From Clostridium sp. (lineage in GTDB: Bacteria > Bacillota > Clostridia > Clostridiales > Clostridiaceae): 64,000 bases of DNA. Below are positions 9,063 through 18,141 of this stretch, piece by piece (position 1 is the stretch's first letter; every line of letters starts with the position of its first letter). A program made the position numbers and the translations under genes. Where the stretch lies: the NCBI GenBank assembly GCA_031292145.1, contig JARLHR010000097.1, positions 1 to 64,000 of the forward strand, read 5' to 3'. The notes beneath the pieces are model-generated. The model searched no databases. It was not told where the DNA came from and saw only the letters and a program-made list of their open reading frames with translations.

Positions 9063-9269
9063 ATGAGTAGAAGAGCGTTGGTTCCAGAAGCAAAATAAAA
9101 GCTTGAAAAAATGAAAAATGAATTTGCAAATGAAATTGGCATGGAATTTAACGATAAATATGAAGGGAGAAAAAGTTCAAGATCAAATGGATATACTGGT
9201 GGAAACATTGGTGGATTGATGACTAAAAAGATGATAGAGGCATATGAGAAACATTTAGTTGACAAATAG
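9063..9269 (+). pseudogene. Alpha/beta-type small acid-soluble spore protein, interrupted by a stop at codon 12
   Basis: Reading from the ATG at 9063 (GGAGGTG upstream) gives MSRRALVPEAK, then TAA (9096-9098), then KLEKMKNEFANEIGMEFNDK, and on to a normal end (TGGNIGGLMTKKMIEAYE...) at 9269, 68 residues in all. This is a DNA-binding spore protein: the GPR-protease site region (EFANEIG) and the GG-MTKKMIEAYE tail are intact. The usual residue at the stop is Gln or Ala; a single C-to-T change of CAA gives TAA. The rest of the frame is undamaged, so the event is recent, or an error. Reinitiation at the ATG of codon 17 is conceivable but would lose the N-terminal arm. Confidence 0.85.
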
Positions 9270-9337
9270 ATTATCAAATAATTTATAATACTAAATTATT
9301 TCCAATTTTAACTCTGATATATATTTTCCAATAAAAA

Positions 9338-9378
9338 GCACCTCCAAATGTTCAATTTTTGTATAACATTTGAGGTGC
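9338..9378 (-). terminator. Terminator of the alpha-galactoside operon
   Basis: Stem GCACCTCCAAATGTT (9338-9352) with AACATTTGAGGTGC (9365-9378), one bulged base. On the minus strand it is followed by GCTTTTTATTGG, a U-tract. It lies downstream of aga and the fragment behind it, and just beyond the spore protein gene on the other strand. Confidence 0.7.
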
Positions 9379-9445
9379 ACTTAAATATTTATTTCTGAAT
9401 TATGAAGTTACAATCTGCCATTACTGTTTATCAACTATATGTTCC

Positions 9446-9729
9446 TCAAGACACAATACCACTAGTTGCTGGTGTAACATAGATACGATATCCTGAACTA
9501 TTGTTGCAACCTGTTAGGTTTACTGTAATCTGTCCATTAACCACTGGATAGTTAGATGTTGAAATTGTAGATGATCCTGATGATACAGTATCTTTGCTTA
9601 CCCAATCAATTTTCTCCACCTTAACTGATGCTGTAGATCCGATGAATGATGGAATATTCTTGAGTGTTGTGCTTATAGTACCATCATTTGGTCCACCGAA
9701 AATAAAACTGATAGACTTGCTAGATGTAT
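9446..9729 (-). pseudogene. 3' fragment of an unidentified secreted-type beta-rich protein
   Basis: An open frame on the minus strand reading SISFIFGGPNDGTISTTLKN ... NGQITVNLTGC, ending SSGYRIYVTPATSGIVS at 9446. The composition (Ser/Thr/Gly/Val, alternating beta pattern) looks like the C-terminal domain of a secreted glycoside hydrolase, not like a complete protein. The frame continues upstream only by overlapping the end of aga in another frame, with no ribosome-binding site. I think it is the tail of a gene whose front part was lost when aga was placed here. Confidence 0.45.
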
Positions 9730-11937
9730 CTATACTTCTTTTAAATAATATATTATTGATGTAAAATCTCCACCTTTGCAGCAAAGATCTTCTTGTTTTA
9801 CTGGTATTCCCGCAAACATCAATTCGTCACCAAAAAATGCATTCTGTTTATCTTCATTAATATAGTATTTCTTATTTGAATCTAATCCTTGCAATTTAAT
9901 TCTCTTAAAACCATCATTTGCTGTATTTAGCATTTTATAATACCCAACTACTGCTTCCGATTTATCTTCTGATACAACCAGCCAAGAATTTAGATTATTT
10001 TCAAAAGGACTTACCAGTCTATAAAAAGTTCCTTTTTGTATTAGTTCTCTTTTCTCTTTCATAAATTCAACTTGTTTTTTTACTACTGCTCTTTCTTTAT
10101 TGGATAAATTATTTAAATCTAATTCATATCCAAAAGCTCCAAAATATGCTACATTTGCTCTAGTTTCGAGAGGCGTTGTTCTAAATACCTGCTGATTTGG
10201 TACCTCTGATACATGAGCTCCCATACTGCTTATAGGATATACAAATGATGTTCCATATTGTATTTTCATTCTTTCAACTGCATCTGTATTATCACTTGTC
10301 CAGCCTTGTGGAGCATAATAAAGTATTCCTGGATCAAATCTTGCGCCACCACTTGAACATGATTCAAATAAAATATATGGAAATTCAGATGTTAATTTTT
10401 CATATAATGAATACACTCCTAAAATGTATTCATGCATTACTTTCCCCTGATTTTCTGCTATTTTAGCTACGCTGTAACATTCAGTCATATATCTATTCAT
10501 ATCCCATTTTACATATGATATTGAAGCTTCGCGTAATACCTTTGACATAGCTTCATATATATAATCAACTACTTCTTTTCTAGAAAAATCTAATATATAT
10601 TGATTTCTGCAATGAGATGCTGTTCTATTTGGTGTATGAACAATCCAATCAGGATGATTTCTATATAAATCACTATCCTTATTAACCATCTCAGGCTCAA
10701 ACCAAAGCCCAAATTTCATTTCCATTTCTTCTATTTTCTTAGAAAGTCCAACTATTCCATCTGGAAGTTTTTTAGTATTTACGTACCAATCCCCCAGGCC
10801 AGCCTTATCATTATTACGTTCTCCAAACCATCCGTCATCTAATACAAATAATTCTATTCCAAGAGCTTTTGCTGTTTTAGCAATATTAAGTATTATTTCT
10901 TCATTAAAATCAAAGGTCGTAGCTTCCCAGTTATTTATCAATATTGGACGTACCTTATCTCTCCAAAATCCCCTCGCTAGTCTGGTTCTATATAATTTAT
11001 GGTAAGCTTGACTCATTCCATTTAATCCTTCGTCTGAATAAACCATTACAACTTCTGGAGTTTGGAAACTTTCATTTTCATTTAACATCCATTCAAACAT
11101 ATTAGGATGGATTCCCAGCATAATTCTAGATGTACTATGAGTATCTACCAGTACTTCACCTAAAAAATTACCACTGTAAACTAAACTAAAGCCATAAACT
11201 TCACCTTCAAATTCAGTTGTATTAGGCCTTTTTAATGCTATAAATGGATTATGTTCCGCACTACTTGTACCCCTTAAGCTATAAATCGATTGAACTCCTT
11301 GTTCTAACCTTTTAGTTTTTACATGTCTTTCCCTGCTCCAAGCCCCTGCTAAATGTACCATTTCATAATCATAGTCTGGTAAATCTAAACTGCAACTCAT
11401 TGCTTTTGTCAAAATAATTTCTTCTTTTCCCTCATGTAAAAATTTTGAATTCCTTGTTATTATAGGTAAATCTTTGTAAATAGTATAACTTAAAACTAAC
11501 CTTGTTTTTATAAGCTTATCGTACAATATTATTTCTAAGGTTTGTGCTTCTATTTCGTTTTCTACGTAAGTTGCAGGAAGCTTTTCCAGCTTCTTTTTAC
11601 CTTTAAAAATGTTATAAGCCTCAAATTCAAAATAAGTTATCTTACTTCCATTTTTCTGCTTTATTTCAAATGCAGGATATCTAAAGTCTGTTGTACCATA
11701 AGAGGGATATTCTTGTCTTGTATGTTGTAACGAAAAGTTCGTATCACCTTCAAATACATATGCTGCTAATGGGCGCATGCCCCCTTCCAAAAGATATGAA
11801 AAGGATTCTTTGTGATGAATTCTTTTTCCATAATATAAATTTCCCAATTGATTATTATCTAATATTTTTATAATATAACTTATTTCTTTATTATATAAAT
11901 GAAATTCTCTAGATTTTTCGCTGTATTTAATTGCCAT
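9730..11937 (-). CDS. aga: Alpha-galactosidase (GH36)
   Basis: A 735-residue cytosolic enzyme that cleaves terminal alpha-1,6-galactose from raffinose, melibiose or stachyose. The N-terminal ~300 residues form the GH36 beta-supersandwich; the TIM barrel follows. The nucleophile is D479 (SYVKWDMNRY) and the acid/base is D549 (TSDNTDAVER), positions close to those of known bacterial GH36 enzymes. The LFVLDDGWFG and CSSGGARFDPG motifs are present. No signal peptide. It is the last gene of msmE-msmF-msmG-aga, whose divergent AraC regulator lies upstream. Confidence 0.96.
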   Translation of the reverse strand: MAIKYSEKSREFHLYNKEISYIIKILDNNQLGNLYYGKRIHHKESFSYLLEGGMRPLAAYVFEGDTNFSLQHTRQEYPSYGTTDFRYPAFEIKQKNGSKITYFEFEAYNIFKGKKKLEKLPATYVENEIEAQTLEIILYDKLIKTRLVLSYTIYKDLPIITRNSKFLHEGKEEIILTKAMSCSLDLPDYDYEMVHLAGAWSRERHVKTKRLEQGVQSIYSLRGTSSAEHNPFIALKRPNTTEFEGEVYGFSLVYSGNFLGEVLVDTHSTSRIMLGIHPNMFEWMLNENESFQTPEVVMVYSDEGLNGMSQAYHKLYRTRLARGFWRDKVRPILINNWEATTFDFNEEIILNIAKTAKALGIELFVLDDGWFGERNNDKAGLGDWYVNTKKLPDGIVGLSKKIEEMEMKFGLWFEPEMVNKDSDLYRNHPDWIVHTPNRTASHCRNQYILDFSRKEVVDYIYEAMSKVLREASISYVKWDMNRYMTECYSVAKIAENQGKVMHEYILGVYSLYEKLTSEFPYILFESCSSGGARFDPGILYYAPQGWTSDNTDAVERMKIQYGTSFVYPISSMGAHVSEVPNQQVFRTTPLETRANVAYFGAFGYELDLNNLSNKERAVVKKQVEFMKEKRELIQKGTFYRLVSPFENNLNSWLVVSEDKSEAVVGYYKMLNTANDGFKRIKLQGLDSNKKYYINEDKQNAFFGDELMFAGIPVKQEDLCCKGGDFTSIIYYLKEV

Positions 11938-11980
11938 AACTTTCTTTCCTCCCTATGGATTTCTGTCAATTATTTTTAAA

Positions 11981-12820
11981 CTATAGTTTTCCGCCTGAAG
12001 TTGCAATACCTTCTATAAATTGCTTTTGGAACACCATATAAATTGCAAGCATTGGCCAAATAGCAAGTACTGATGCTGCCATAAGCTGAGGGTAATTAAC
12101 TGAATATGCACTTTGAATTTTTGCAAGAGCTGATGATAATGTTGCTGCATCAGCACTTGAGTTAACAATTAGCGGCCACATTAAATCTTTAAATGCAAAT
12201 AATGCTGTGAATATTCCAAGTGCAACCAGCCCTGATTTTGTAAGTGGTAACATTACTTTCACGAAAGTTTGTCCTATATTGCACCCATCTAATCTTGCTG
12301 ATTCTTCTAATTCCTTTGGAAGCCCCATGAAGAATTGTCTTAACAAAAATGTACCGAATGCACTAACAAGTCCTGGAAAAAGAAGTGCAAATACTGTATT
12401 TCTCATTCCAATTTTATCTACCATTAAATATTGTGGTATTATAAAAAGTTGAACCGGAACCATCATTTGAAATAATACTATTCCAAATAAAAAGTCTCTT
12501 CCTGGAAATTTTAACCTTGCAAAAGCGTAAGCTGCCATGGCACTAAATCCTACAGAACAAACAATTCTTAAAGCCATCATTGCAAATGTATTAAAATATA
12601 ATATAATAAAATTATTTTGCCTTATTGCTTCTAAATAATTTTCAACCTTCCACTCAGATGGAAAAATTACAAATGGATTCATTGAAGTAGATTCAGACAC
12701 CGTTTTAAATGATGTTAGCGCCATCCAAGCAAATGGCAATATCATAAGTGCTACTCCAATTATCAAAAATAAATGTATGCATAATTTTGAAGTATTTCTT
12801 TTTCTATTTATACTAGTCAT
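11981..12820 (-). CDS. msmG: Sugar ABC transporter permease (MsmG/MalG type)
   Basis: A 279-residue inner-membrane permease with about six helices. The EAA loop that docks the ATPase is seen as EESARLDGCNIGQTFVKVMLPL (around residues 185-206). The family partner MsmF lies immediately upstream (17 bp gap). The cassette has no own ATPase gene here, so a shared MsmK/UgpC-type ATPase encoded elsewhere is expected, as is common in Firmicutes. Role: uptake of alpha-galactosides. Confidence 0.9.
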   Translation of the reverse strand: MTSINRKRNTSKLCIHLFLIIGVALMILPFAWMALTSFKTVSESTSMNPFVIFPSEWKVENYLEAIRQNNFIILYFNTFAMMALRIVCSVGFSAMAAYAFARLKFPGRDFLFGIVLFQMMVPVQLFIIPQYLMVDKIGMRNTVFALLFPGLVSAFGTFLLRQFFMGLPKELEESARLDGCNIGQTFVKVMLPLTKSGLVALGIFTALFAFKDLMWPLIVNSSADAATLSSALAKIQSAYSVNYPQLMAASVLAIWPMLAIYMVFQKQFIEGIATSGGKL

Positions 12821-12837
12821 AATAGCAATTCTCCTTT

Positions 12838-13773
12838 CTACATGTAATTAACCCATTTCTTTTGTGCTTTCATTTGGAATACTGTAATTATCATGATAAT
12901 TACAAGAAGTAACATTACAATCGCTGAGCCATAGCCTTTATCTGCATATTTAAATGAACTGTTATAGAATAAGTAAACTAATGAAACTGTTTTATCATAG
13001 GCAGGACTGGTTACATCTATCATCATATAAATAACATCAAATACCTGCATTGCCTGAATTATACTTGTAACAACAACGAAAAATAAAGTTGGGGATACTA
13101 GTGGTAATGTAATATTAAAAAATTGTCTCACTGGTTTAGCACCATCAATACTAGATGCTTCATAATAATCCTTAGGTATTTCTTGAAGTCCTGCAATAAG
13201 CAGTACCATACTATAACCAACTGTACTCCATATTCCTATAATTGCTATAGAGTAAAGGGCAATATTGGGATCATCAATCCAATTTAAAGGGCCAACTCCA
13301 ATTTTAGATAACATATGATTAATAAGTCCGAATTGATTATTATATAACCATTTCCAAACCATAGTTACTGCTGCTGGAGCTGCAACCATTGGGATGAAAT
13401 ATATTGTTCTATACATACCTTTTCCTTTAATTTTAGAATTTAATAATACTGCTAAAATCATCGCTATAACTACTGTTACTGGGACAACTATAACTGTATA
13501 TTTCAAAGTATTTCCTACTGCATGCCATACTTGAACATCTCCAAACATCTTCTTATAATTGCTTAAACCAACAAATATATTTCCCTTTCCAAAATCCCCA
13601 CTTTTAAAGAAACTTAGATACAAAGTTTCGATAATTGGAATAATATTTAAAATTATAAGTCCAATAATAGTAGGAGCAACTAACGCATATCCCCATTTCC
13701 ATTCATTTACGGTTTGTTTAGATGGCTTTTTTGTATTTATTTTTATATCTTGTATTGTTATATCTTTTACCAT
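12838..13773 (-). CDS. msmF: Sugar ABC transporter permease (MsmF/MalF type)
   Basis: A ~311-residue permease with six predicted helices and an N-terminal cytosolic stretch. Its EAA motif reads YEASSIDGAKPVRQFFNITLPL. I place the start at the ATG at 13773, which has GGGAGAT upstream; an ATG five codons earlier has no site and contains that Shine-Dalgarno itself. It lies between msmE and msmG. A perfect hairpin separates it from msmE. Confidence 0.9.
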   Translation of the reverse strand: MVKDITIQDIKINTKKPSKQTVNEWKWGYALVAPTIIGLIILNIIPIIETLYLSFFKSGDFGKGNIFVGLSNYKKMFGDVQVWHAVGNTLKYTVIVVPVTVVIAMILAVLLNSKIKGKGMYRTIYFIPMVAAPAAVTMVWKWLYNNQFGLINHMLSKIGVGPLNWIDDPNIALYSIAIIGIWSTVGYSMVLLIAGLQEIPKDYYEASSIDGAKPVRQFFNITLPLVSPTLFFVVVTSIIQAMQVFDVIYMMIDVTSPAYDKTVSLVYLFYNSSFKYADKGYGSAIVMLLLVIIMIITVFQMKAQKKWVNYM

Positions 13774-13798
13774 AAATTCATCTCCCATAAAGATATTT

Positions 13799-13839
13799 TA
13801 GAAATTACGGCAACGTGTATTTTGTTGCCGTAATTTCTA
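13799..13839 (-). other. Intercistronic hairpin between msmE and msmF
   Basis: A perfect 16-bp stem (13799-13814 with 13824-13839), including ATTACGGCAAC and its complement, abutting the msmE stop codon. There is no U-tract after it on the minus strand, so it is more likely a processing or stability hairpin giving more binding-protein mRNA than permease mRNA than a full terminator. Confidence 0.7.
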
Positions 13840-15132
13840 CTATTTCTCTTCTTTTAAGCAATCATTCATCATCTTGGCTGTCTCTTTACATGCATCTTCT
13901 ACTGTCTTTTCTCCAGTAAATGCCCCTTTTAATAATTCATAAGCCTTATCTTCCCATTTTGCAGTAGTATTTGAGTATGGTCTTATTTGTGCATACTTAA
14001 CCATATCAATGAAACACTTAATATTAAATGTTTTATTAGAATTTACCCATGCATCTGCTGTGCCATTGTATGCTGAAATTGCTACTCCAAGTTCAGCTTG
14101 TCTTGTTTGTCCTTCTTTTGAACTTAAATATTCAACCCATTTCCAAGCCTCTTCTGGATGTTTTGTATTAGCTGAAATTGCATTTCCAAGTCCATTAAAT
14201 ATGCTGGCTCTCCTTCCATCATTTGCTGAAGGTAATACTGTGACATTAAAGTTTTTAGCCATATAATCATTTGCTGCAAATCCGCTTAAGTTCCATGAAC
14301 CAAAGAATCCCATTGCACATAATCCATTTTGCATTGCTTGTGCACGTGCTGCATCATCAAAAATCTTAGGTGATAAACCATCTTGTACAAATTTCACATA
14401 GAATTTCATTGCTTCTATTGTCTTAGGATTATCATATCCTGATACTTTGTCATCAGTTATAATTGTTCCTCCATTTTGATATACAAAATTATAATATCCT
14501 TCTTGATTATGAAGTGGAGCTAAGAATCCATATTGCTTTCCATCTCCTGTTGTTAATTTTTTAGCTGCTTCATATAATTTATCCCAAGTCCAAGTTTCAT
14601 CTGGATATGGAATTCCTGCTTTATCAAACATTGTTTTGTTATACCAAAGTCCTATAGTATCATAATCCTTTGGAATAGCATACTGCTTATTATTTAGATT
14701 GTATATTTTATCTAATCCTTCTGGATAATTTGATAATTTTACTTCGCTGCTCTTGCTAATCTTATCTGTTAAATCCATAAGCATGTTATTAGATGCATAT
14801 CTATAAATTTCATTTGAATGCATCTAGAAAGTATCTGGAAGTGATCCGCCTGTTGCTGCTGCTTCAAGCATTGTCCAATAATCATTCCAGCCAACAACTT
14901 GCAAATCAATTTTTATACCTTTATTTTTGCTTTCAAATTCATCTGCCATTTTTCTAATACCTTTTTCTTGGTTAGAATCCCAAAGAGCATAAGTAATGTG
15001 TACATCTCCGCCACCAGATGCTTTAGATGTATCTTGTCCACTAGTTGCTGCTGTATTTGAATTACCACATCCAACTAACCCTGTAATAGTCATCATACTA
15101 GCTAATAATAAAGAAACGATTTTCTTTTTCAT
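13840..15132 (-). pseudogene. msmE: Sugar ABC transporter substrate-binding lipoprotein, interrupted by TAG at codon 103
   Basis: From the ATG at 15132 (GGAGGG upstream) it encodes a lipoprotein signal (MKKKIVSLLLASMM..., lipobox LVGC) and the start of a family 1 solute-binding protein. The frame hits TAG at 14824-14826 after ...GGSLPDTF and resumes in the same frame with MHSNEIYRYASNNML to a normal C-terminus at 13840. Total length with the stop read through is ~430 residues, the usual size. Homologues have Trp at this position (FWMHSNE), so TGG to TAG, a single G-to-A change, explains it. Downstream residues are well conserved, so inactivation is recent or the base is an error. If real, alpha-galactoside import through this transporter is lost. 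Confidence 0.88.
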
Positions 15133-15240
15133 TATATTACCCTCCAATTTTTATAAAAATTAATTTTGTAATTTAATTTATCCTCAATATTATTGTATAT
15201 TTTATTACACTAATATTAAAAATCTAATCTTATAATTTTC

Positions 15241-15260
15241 TATTTTTTGATTGTGCCTTA
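15241..15260 (-). repeat. Solitary left end of repeat family A
   Basis: The reverse complement reads TAAGGCACAATCAAAAAATA, the left terminus of repeat family A, but no right end follows. It is a fragment, and the only piece of this left end I found in reverse orientation. Confidence 0.5.
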
Positions 15261-15274
15261 TTTAATAATACTCA

Positions 15275-15290
15275 GCAAAAATATATATTT
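15275..15290. promoter_or_regulatory. AraC operator half-site, msmE side
   Basis: GCAAAAATATATATTT differs by one base from the half-site GCAAAAGTATATATTT found next to araC at 15522. It lies ~140 bp upstream of the msmE start, in the position expected for activator binding to the sugar operon promoter. Confidence 0.5.
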
Positions 15291-15473
15291 CTTTACTAGA
15301 TATATTAAAAGTAAAGCTTTTCATAAAGTATCTAAAAACTCTTAATATAGAATTTCTATATTATAAAATTAATTTATCACCTTAGTTATCTTCTAGCTTC
15401 TATAGTTTTACTTACTTTCCATGATTAAATTCTAACATTTAAAATATTCGAAATACATAGAATAACAAAGCCA

Positions 15474-15538
15474 AAAATATATACTTTTGCTGTATTATTC
15501 AACTATTGTGCAACATTAAACGCAAAAGTATATATTTT
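15474..15538. promoter_or_regulatory. Inverted pair of AraC-type operator sites
   Basis: AAAATATATACTTTTGC (15474-15490) and GCAAAAGTATATATTTT (15522-15538) are exact inverted copies, 17 bp each, 31 bp apart. The right copy overlaps the region just upstream of the TATACT (15543-15548) of the araC promoter, suggesting autoregulation, and the pair could loop with the site at 15275. Confidence 0.65.
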
Positions 15539-15542
15539 ATGT

Positions 15543-15548
15543 TATACT
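15543..15548 (+). promoter_or_regulatory. -10 box of the araC promoter
   Basis: TATACT, about 47 bp before the ATG. No good -35 sits 17 bp upstream, where the operator half-site lies instead, which fits a regulated promoter. Confidence 0.45.
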
Positions 15549-15594
15549 AATATTAAACATTTACATAAATACTATTGAGAGGTGATACATATTT

Positions 15595-16449
15595 ATGTCT
15601 GATTTTAAGAGTTATATTTTTAATAATATTAACTATGTTGATATTATCCTTTATCAATTTGGCTCTGAACGCTGCGATTCATTGCATTCCTTTGGTCCAA
15701 CAGTTAAAAATCATTATCTTTTTCACTATGTTTTATCTGGAAAAGGAAAGCTTTATCCAGTAATTGATAATACAAACAAGAAATCTGCCTATTCAGTAAA
15801 AGCTGGAGAAGGATTTTTAATAACACCAAACATAATAAATACCTATGAAGCAGATAAGGACGACCCTTGGCACTATATTTGGATAGAGTTTGAAGGTTTA
15901 AAAGCGCAACGGTATTTAGATGAAATAGGACTGTCAGCTAAAAATCCCGTTTTTATTCCAAAAGAATATACTTCTGAAAACTCTATTATAGAAAACTTAA
16001 TGTTTTTAATAAATAATCCTAGTGCACCTGATTCCGCAATTTTAGGCCATGTTTATTTATTTTTCTATGCTTTACTAGAAAATTCAAGTTTTAATAATTC
16101 TAAAAAGGCTAGCAATCTTCAGGAATTTTATGTAAGAGAAGCTATTAATTTTATAGAAAAGAATTATAATAATAATATTTCAGTTGAAGACATTTCAAGG
16201 TGGTGCAACTTAGACAGAAGCTATTTAGGAAAAATATTTAAAAATACTATGAAAACTACCCCCCAAGAATTTCTAATAAAATACAGGTTATCTAAAGCAT
16301 GTGAAATGCTTAAAGACGATAGTATATCAATTAAAGATATTGCTGAACTCACTGGCTATCCAAATCAATTTTATTTTTCTAGGGCTTTTAAAGAAATTTA
16401 TAATATGCCACCTAGGCAATGGAGAAATCAGAATAAATCTAAATTATAA
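15595..16449 (+). CDS. AraC family regulator of alpha-galactoside use (MsmR-like)
   Basis: A 284-residue regulator. Residues ~1-150 are a cupin-type sugar-sensing domain (NHYLFHYVLSGKGKLYPV, GEGFLITPNIINTYEAD). Residues ~185-280 hold the two helix-turn-helix units of the AraC family (SVEDISRWCNLDRSYLGKIF and SIKDIAELTGYPNQFYFSRAF), ending with the conserved PPRQWR. GAGGTG precedes the ATG. Its divergent position beside msmEFG-aga and the repeated operator in between mark it as their probable activator; raffinose or melibiose is the likely inducer by analogy with MsmR. Confidence 0.9.
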   Translation: MSDFKSYIFNNINYVDIILYQFGSERCDSLHSFGPTVKNHYLFHYVLSGKGKLYPVIDNTNKKSAYSVKAGEGFLITPNIINTYEADKDDPWHYIWIEFEGLKAQRYLDEIGLSAKNPVFIPKEYTSENSIIENLMFLINNPSAPDSAILGHVYLFFYALLENSSFNNSKKASNLQEFYVREAINFIEKNYNNNISVEDISRWCNLDRSYLGKIFKNTMKTTPQEFLIKYRLSKACEMLKDDSISIKDIAELTGYPNQFYFSRAFKEIYNMPPRQWRNQNKSKL

Positions 16450-16470
16450 TATTTTATATGTCTTTAATAA

Positions 16471-16530
16471 GGCACAATCAAAAAAATAATAGACCAGTAT
16501 GCTCGTCTATTATTTTTTTCATGTGCCTAA
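16471..16530 (+). repeat. Dispersed repeat family A, copy 2 (short form)
   Basis: 60 bp, nearly identical to copy 1: GGCACAATCAAAAAAATAAT ... AGACCAGTATGC ... TTTCATGTGCCTAA. It begins ~20 bp after the araC stop codon and, in a transcript from araC, would fold as an extended hairpin. Confidence 0.88.
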
Positions 16531-16569
16531 GAATCTCCTAAACCGAAATATAGCACAATATATTAAAAG

Positions 16570-16614
16570 GTTTAGCCAAAAGTTGAAATGCAAAATTTCT
16601 ACTTTTGGCTAAAC
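16570..16614 (-). terminator. Terminator of the DHA2 efflux gene
   Basis: Stem GTTTAGCCAAAAGTTGAAA (16570-16588) with TTTCTACTTTTGGCTAAAC (16596-16614), one mismatch, small loop. It lies 18 bp beyond the stop codon of the MFS gene on the minus strand and can also act on the araC side. Confidence 0.7.
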
Positions 16615-16631
16615 ATTTTATATTTTAAGAA

Positions 16632-18095
16632 TTAATTTGCCCCTGATGCAGCCTCTTTAGATTTTAATCCCTTAACACTTATTTCTTTTTTCAACATAAA
16701 GCTAAGAGGTAGTCCAATTAAGACAATAATTGTAGATATGAAATATATATCATTTATCCCCATAGTAAACGCTTTTTCTTGAATCAAATTATGGGCACTG
16801 CTGCTATTATCAAACATTTTCATATGATATTCAGTACGTATTACAAGCAAGGAGCTAAATACACCTATTGCTATAGAACTAGACACTTGACGAAGCCAAT
16901 TATTAATTGAAGAGGCATGTCCTGATAATTCTTTAGGTATAATAGACATTCCTGAATTTGTTATTGGCATGGTTGAAAAAGAAATACCAACATATCTAAT
17001 TGTCATCCAAAAAATTATGTATGAGTGAGATGTGTCACATACTAAATTGGACATTTTCCATGATCCTAATGCAATAAAGCATATTCCTATCATTATTAAA
17101 ATTCTTGGATCAATACGATTATATAACGTTCCTACTATTGGCATCATAAGTGCCATTACTAATGATGGTGGAAATAAAATAAGTCCTGTATCTAAAGCAG
17201 ATAAATGCTGTGAATTTTGCAGATATAATGGTGTTAATAATGTGCCTGCATATAGAGCAATAGTTACTATACTCACTGCCATTATACTTATAGTATATTT
17301 TTTAAATTTAAATACTCTTATATTAAGGGCTGGAGAACTTATCCTTAGTTCTCTATGCACAAAAATTGCTAATGAAATAATACCAATTATTATTAGAGAA
17401 ATTGTTTTAATCGAACCCCATCCCCATATGGAACCTTCGCTAAATGCAATTAATATTGATAAACTTAAACCAATAACTAATGTAAAACCAATAAAATCAA
17501 ACGAACTAGCTTTTGATAAATTATATTGTGGTATAAAACGAATGACTAAAATAATTGCAATAATACCTATTGGTACATTTACCATAAAAATTGCTTTCCA
17601 ACTATAGTACTGAACTAACCATCCACTTAAAGTTGGTCCAAGTGCCGGCGCAAGCATTGAAGCCATACTCCATAAACTTACGGCAAATGCATGTTTTTTC
17701 CTTGAAATAACTTGGTATATGATTGTCATAGTTGTAGGTATAATTAATCCACTAAATATACCTTGTATTACACGACATGTTACAAGCATAAAAATATTAA
17801 AGGACAGGGCGCATAGAATAGATGATAACGTAAATCCTATAAGAGCAAATAAATATAATTTTTTACAACTTAATTTTTCTCCTAAATAACCTGCTAACGG
17901 ACACGCCACTCCTGTAGCAAGCATAAACCCTGTTAATATCCACTTTACAGATTCTAAACTTGAATTAAAAGTTTGCATAAATGTAGATAAAGCAATATTT
18001 ATGGCACTCATATTAAACGTACCTAAAAATACTCCTAAAAATATCGGAAACATCACCGTCCAAAAAGATGTTTCTTTATCTTGTGTAGTTTTCAT
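16632..18095 (-). CDS. DHA2 family (EmrB/QacA) drug-efflux MFS transporter
   Basis: A 487-residue, 14-helix major facilitator. Seen: N-terminal FLGTFNMSAINIALSTFMQ (motif D1 region), loop A-like GYLGEKLSCKKLYL, and the antiporter motif C region (SLWSMASMLAPALGPTLSGWL). The C-terminus is hydrophilic (KGLKSKEAASGAN). Divergent from a PadR regulator, with PadR-type operators between, it is very likely the regulated pump of that pair. Substrates are unknown, probably lipophilic toxic compounds. Confidence 0.9.
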   Translation of the reverse strand: MKTTQDKETSFWTVMFPIFLGVFLGTFNMSAINIALSTFMQTFNSSLESVKWILTGFMLATGVACPLAGYLGEKLSCKKLYLFALIGFTLSSILCALSFNIFMLVTCRVIQGIFSGLIIPTTMTIIYQVISRKKHAFAVSLWSMASMLAPALGPTLSGWLVQYYSWKAIFMVNVPIGIIAIILVIRFIPQYNLSKASSFDFIGFTLVIGLSLSILIAFSEGSIWGWGSIKTISLIIIGIISLAIFVHRELRISSPALNIRVFKFKKYTISIMAVSIVTIALYAGTLLTPLYLQNSQHLSALDTGLILFPPSLVMALMMPIVGTLYNRIDPRILIMIGICFIALGSWKMSNLVCDTSHSYIIFWMTIRYVGISFSTMPITNSGMSIIPKELSGHASSINNWLRQVSSSIAIGVFSSLLVIRTEYHMKMFDNSSSAHNLIQEKAFTMGINDIYFISTIIVLIGLPLSFMLKKEISVKGLKSKEAASGAN

Positions 18096-18141
18096 ATTAT
18101 CATCCTCAATTCTTAATTCATAATTTTCGCTAATTGCTTAT

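Larger units (their letters stand above)
15133..15594. other. msmE-araC divergent intergenic region
   Basis: 462 bp between the divergent alpha-galactoside operon and its AraC regulator. It contains three copies of an operator-like motif (listed separately), a TATACT -10 before araC, and a lone reversed end of repeat family A (15241-15260). The rest is AT-rich with no further gene seen. Confidence 0.6.

Noticed and set aside
9056..9277. 73-codon minus-strand frame at the spore protein locus
   Set aside because: It is antisense to the interrupted SASP gene, which has a clear family signature on the plus strand.
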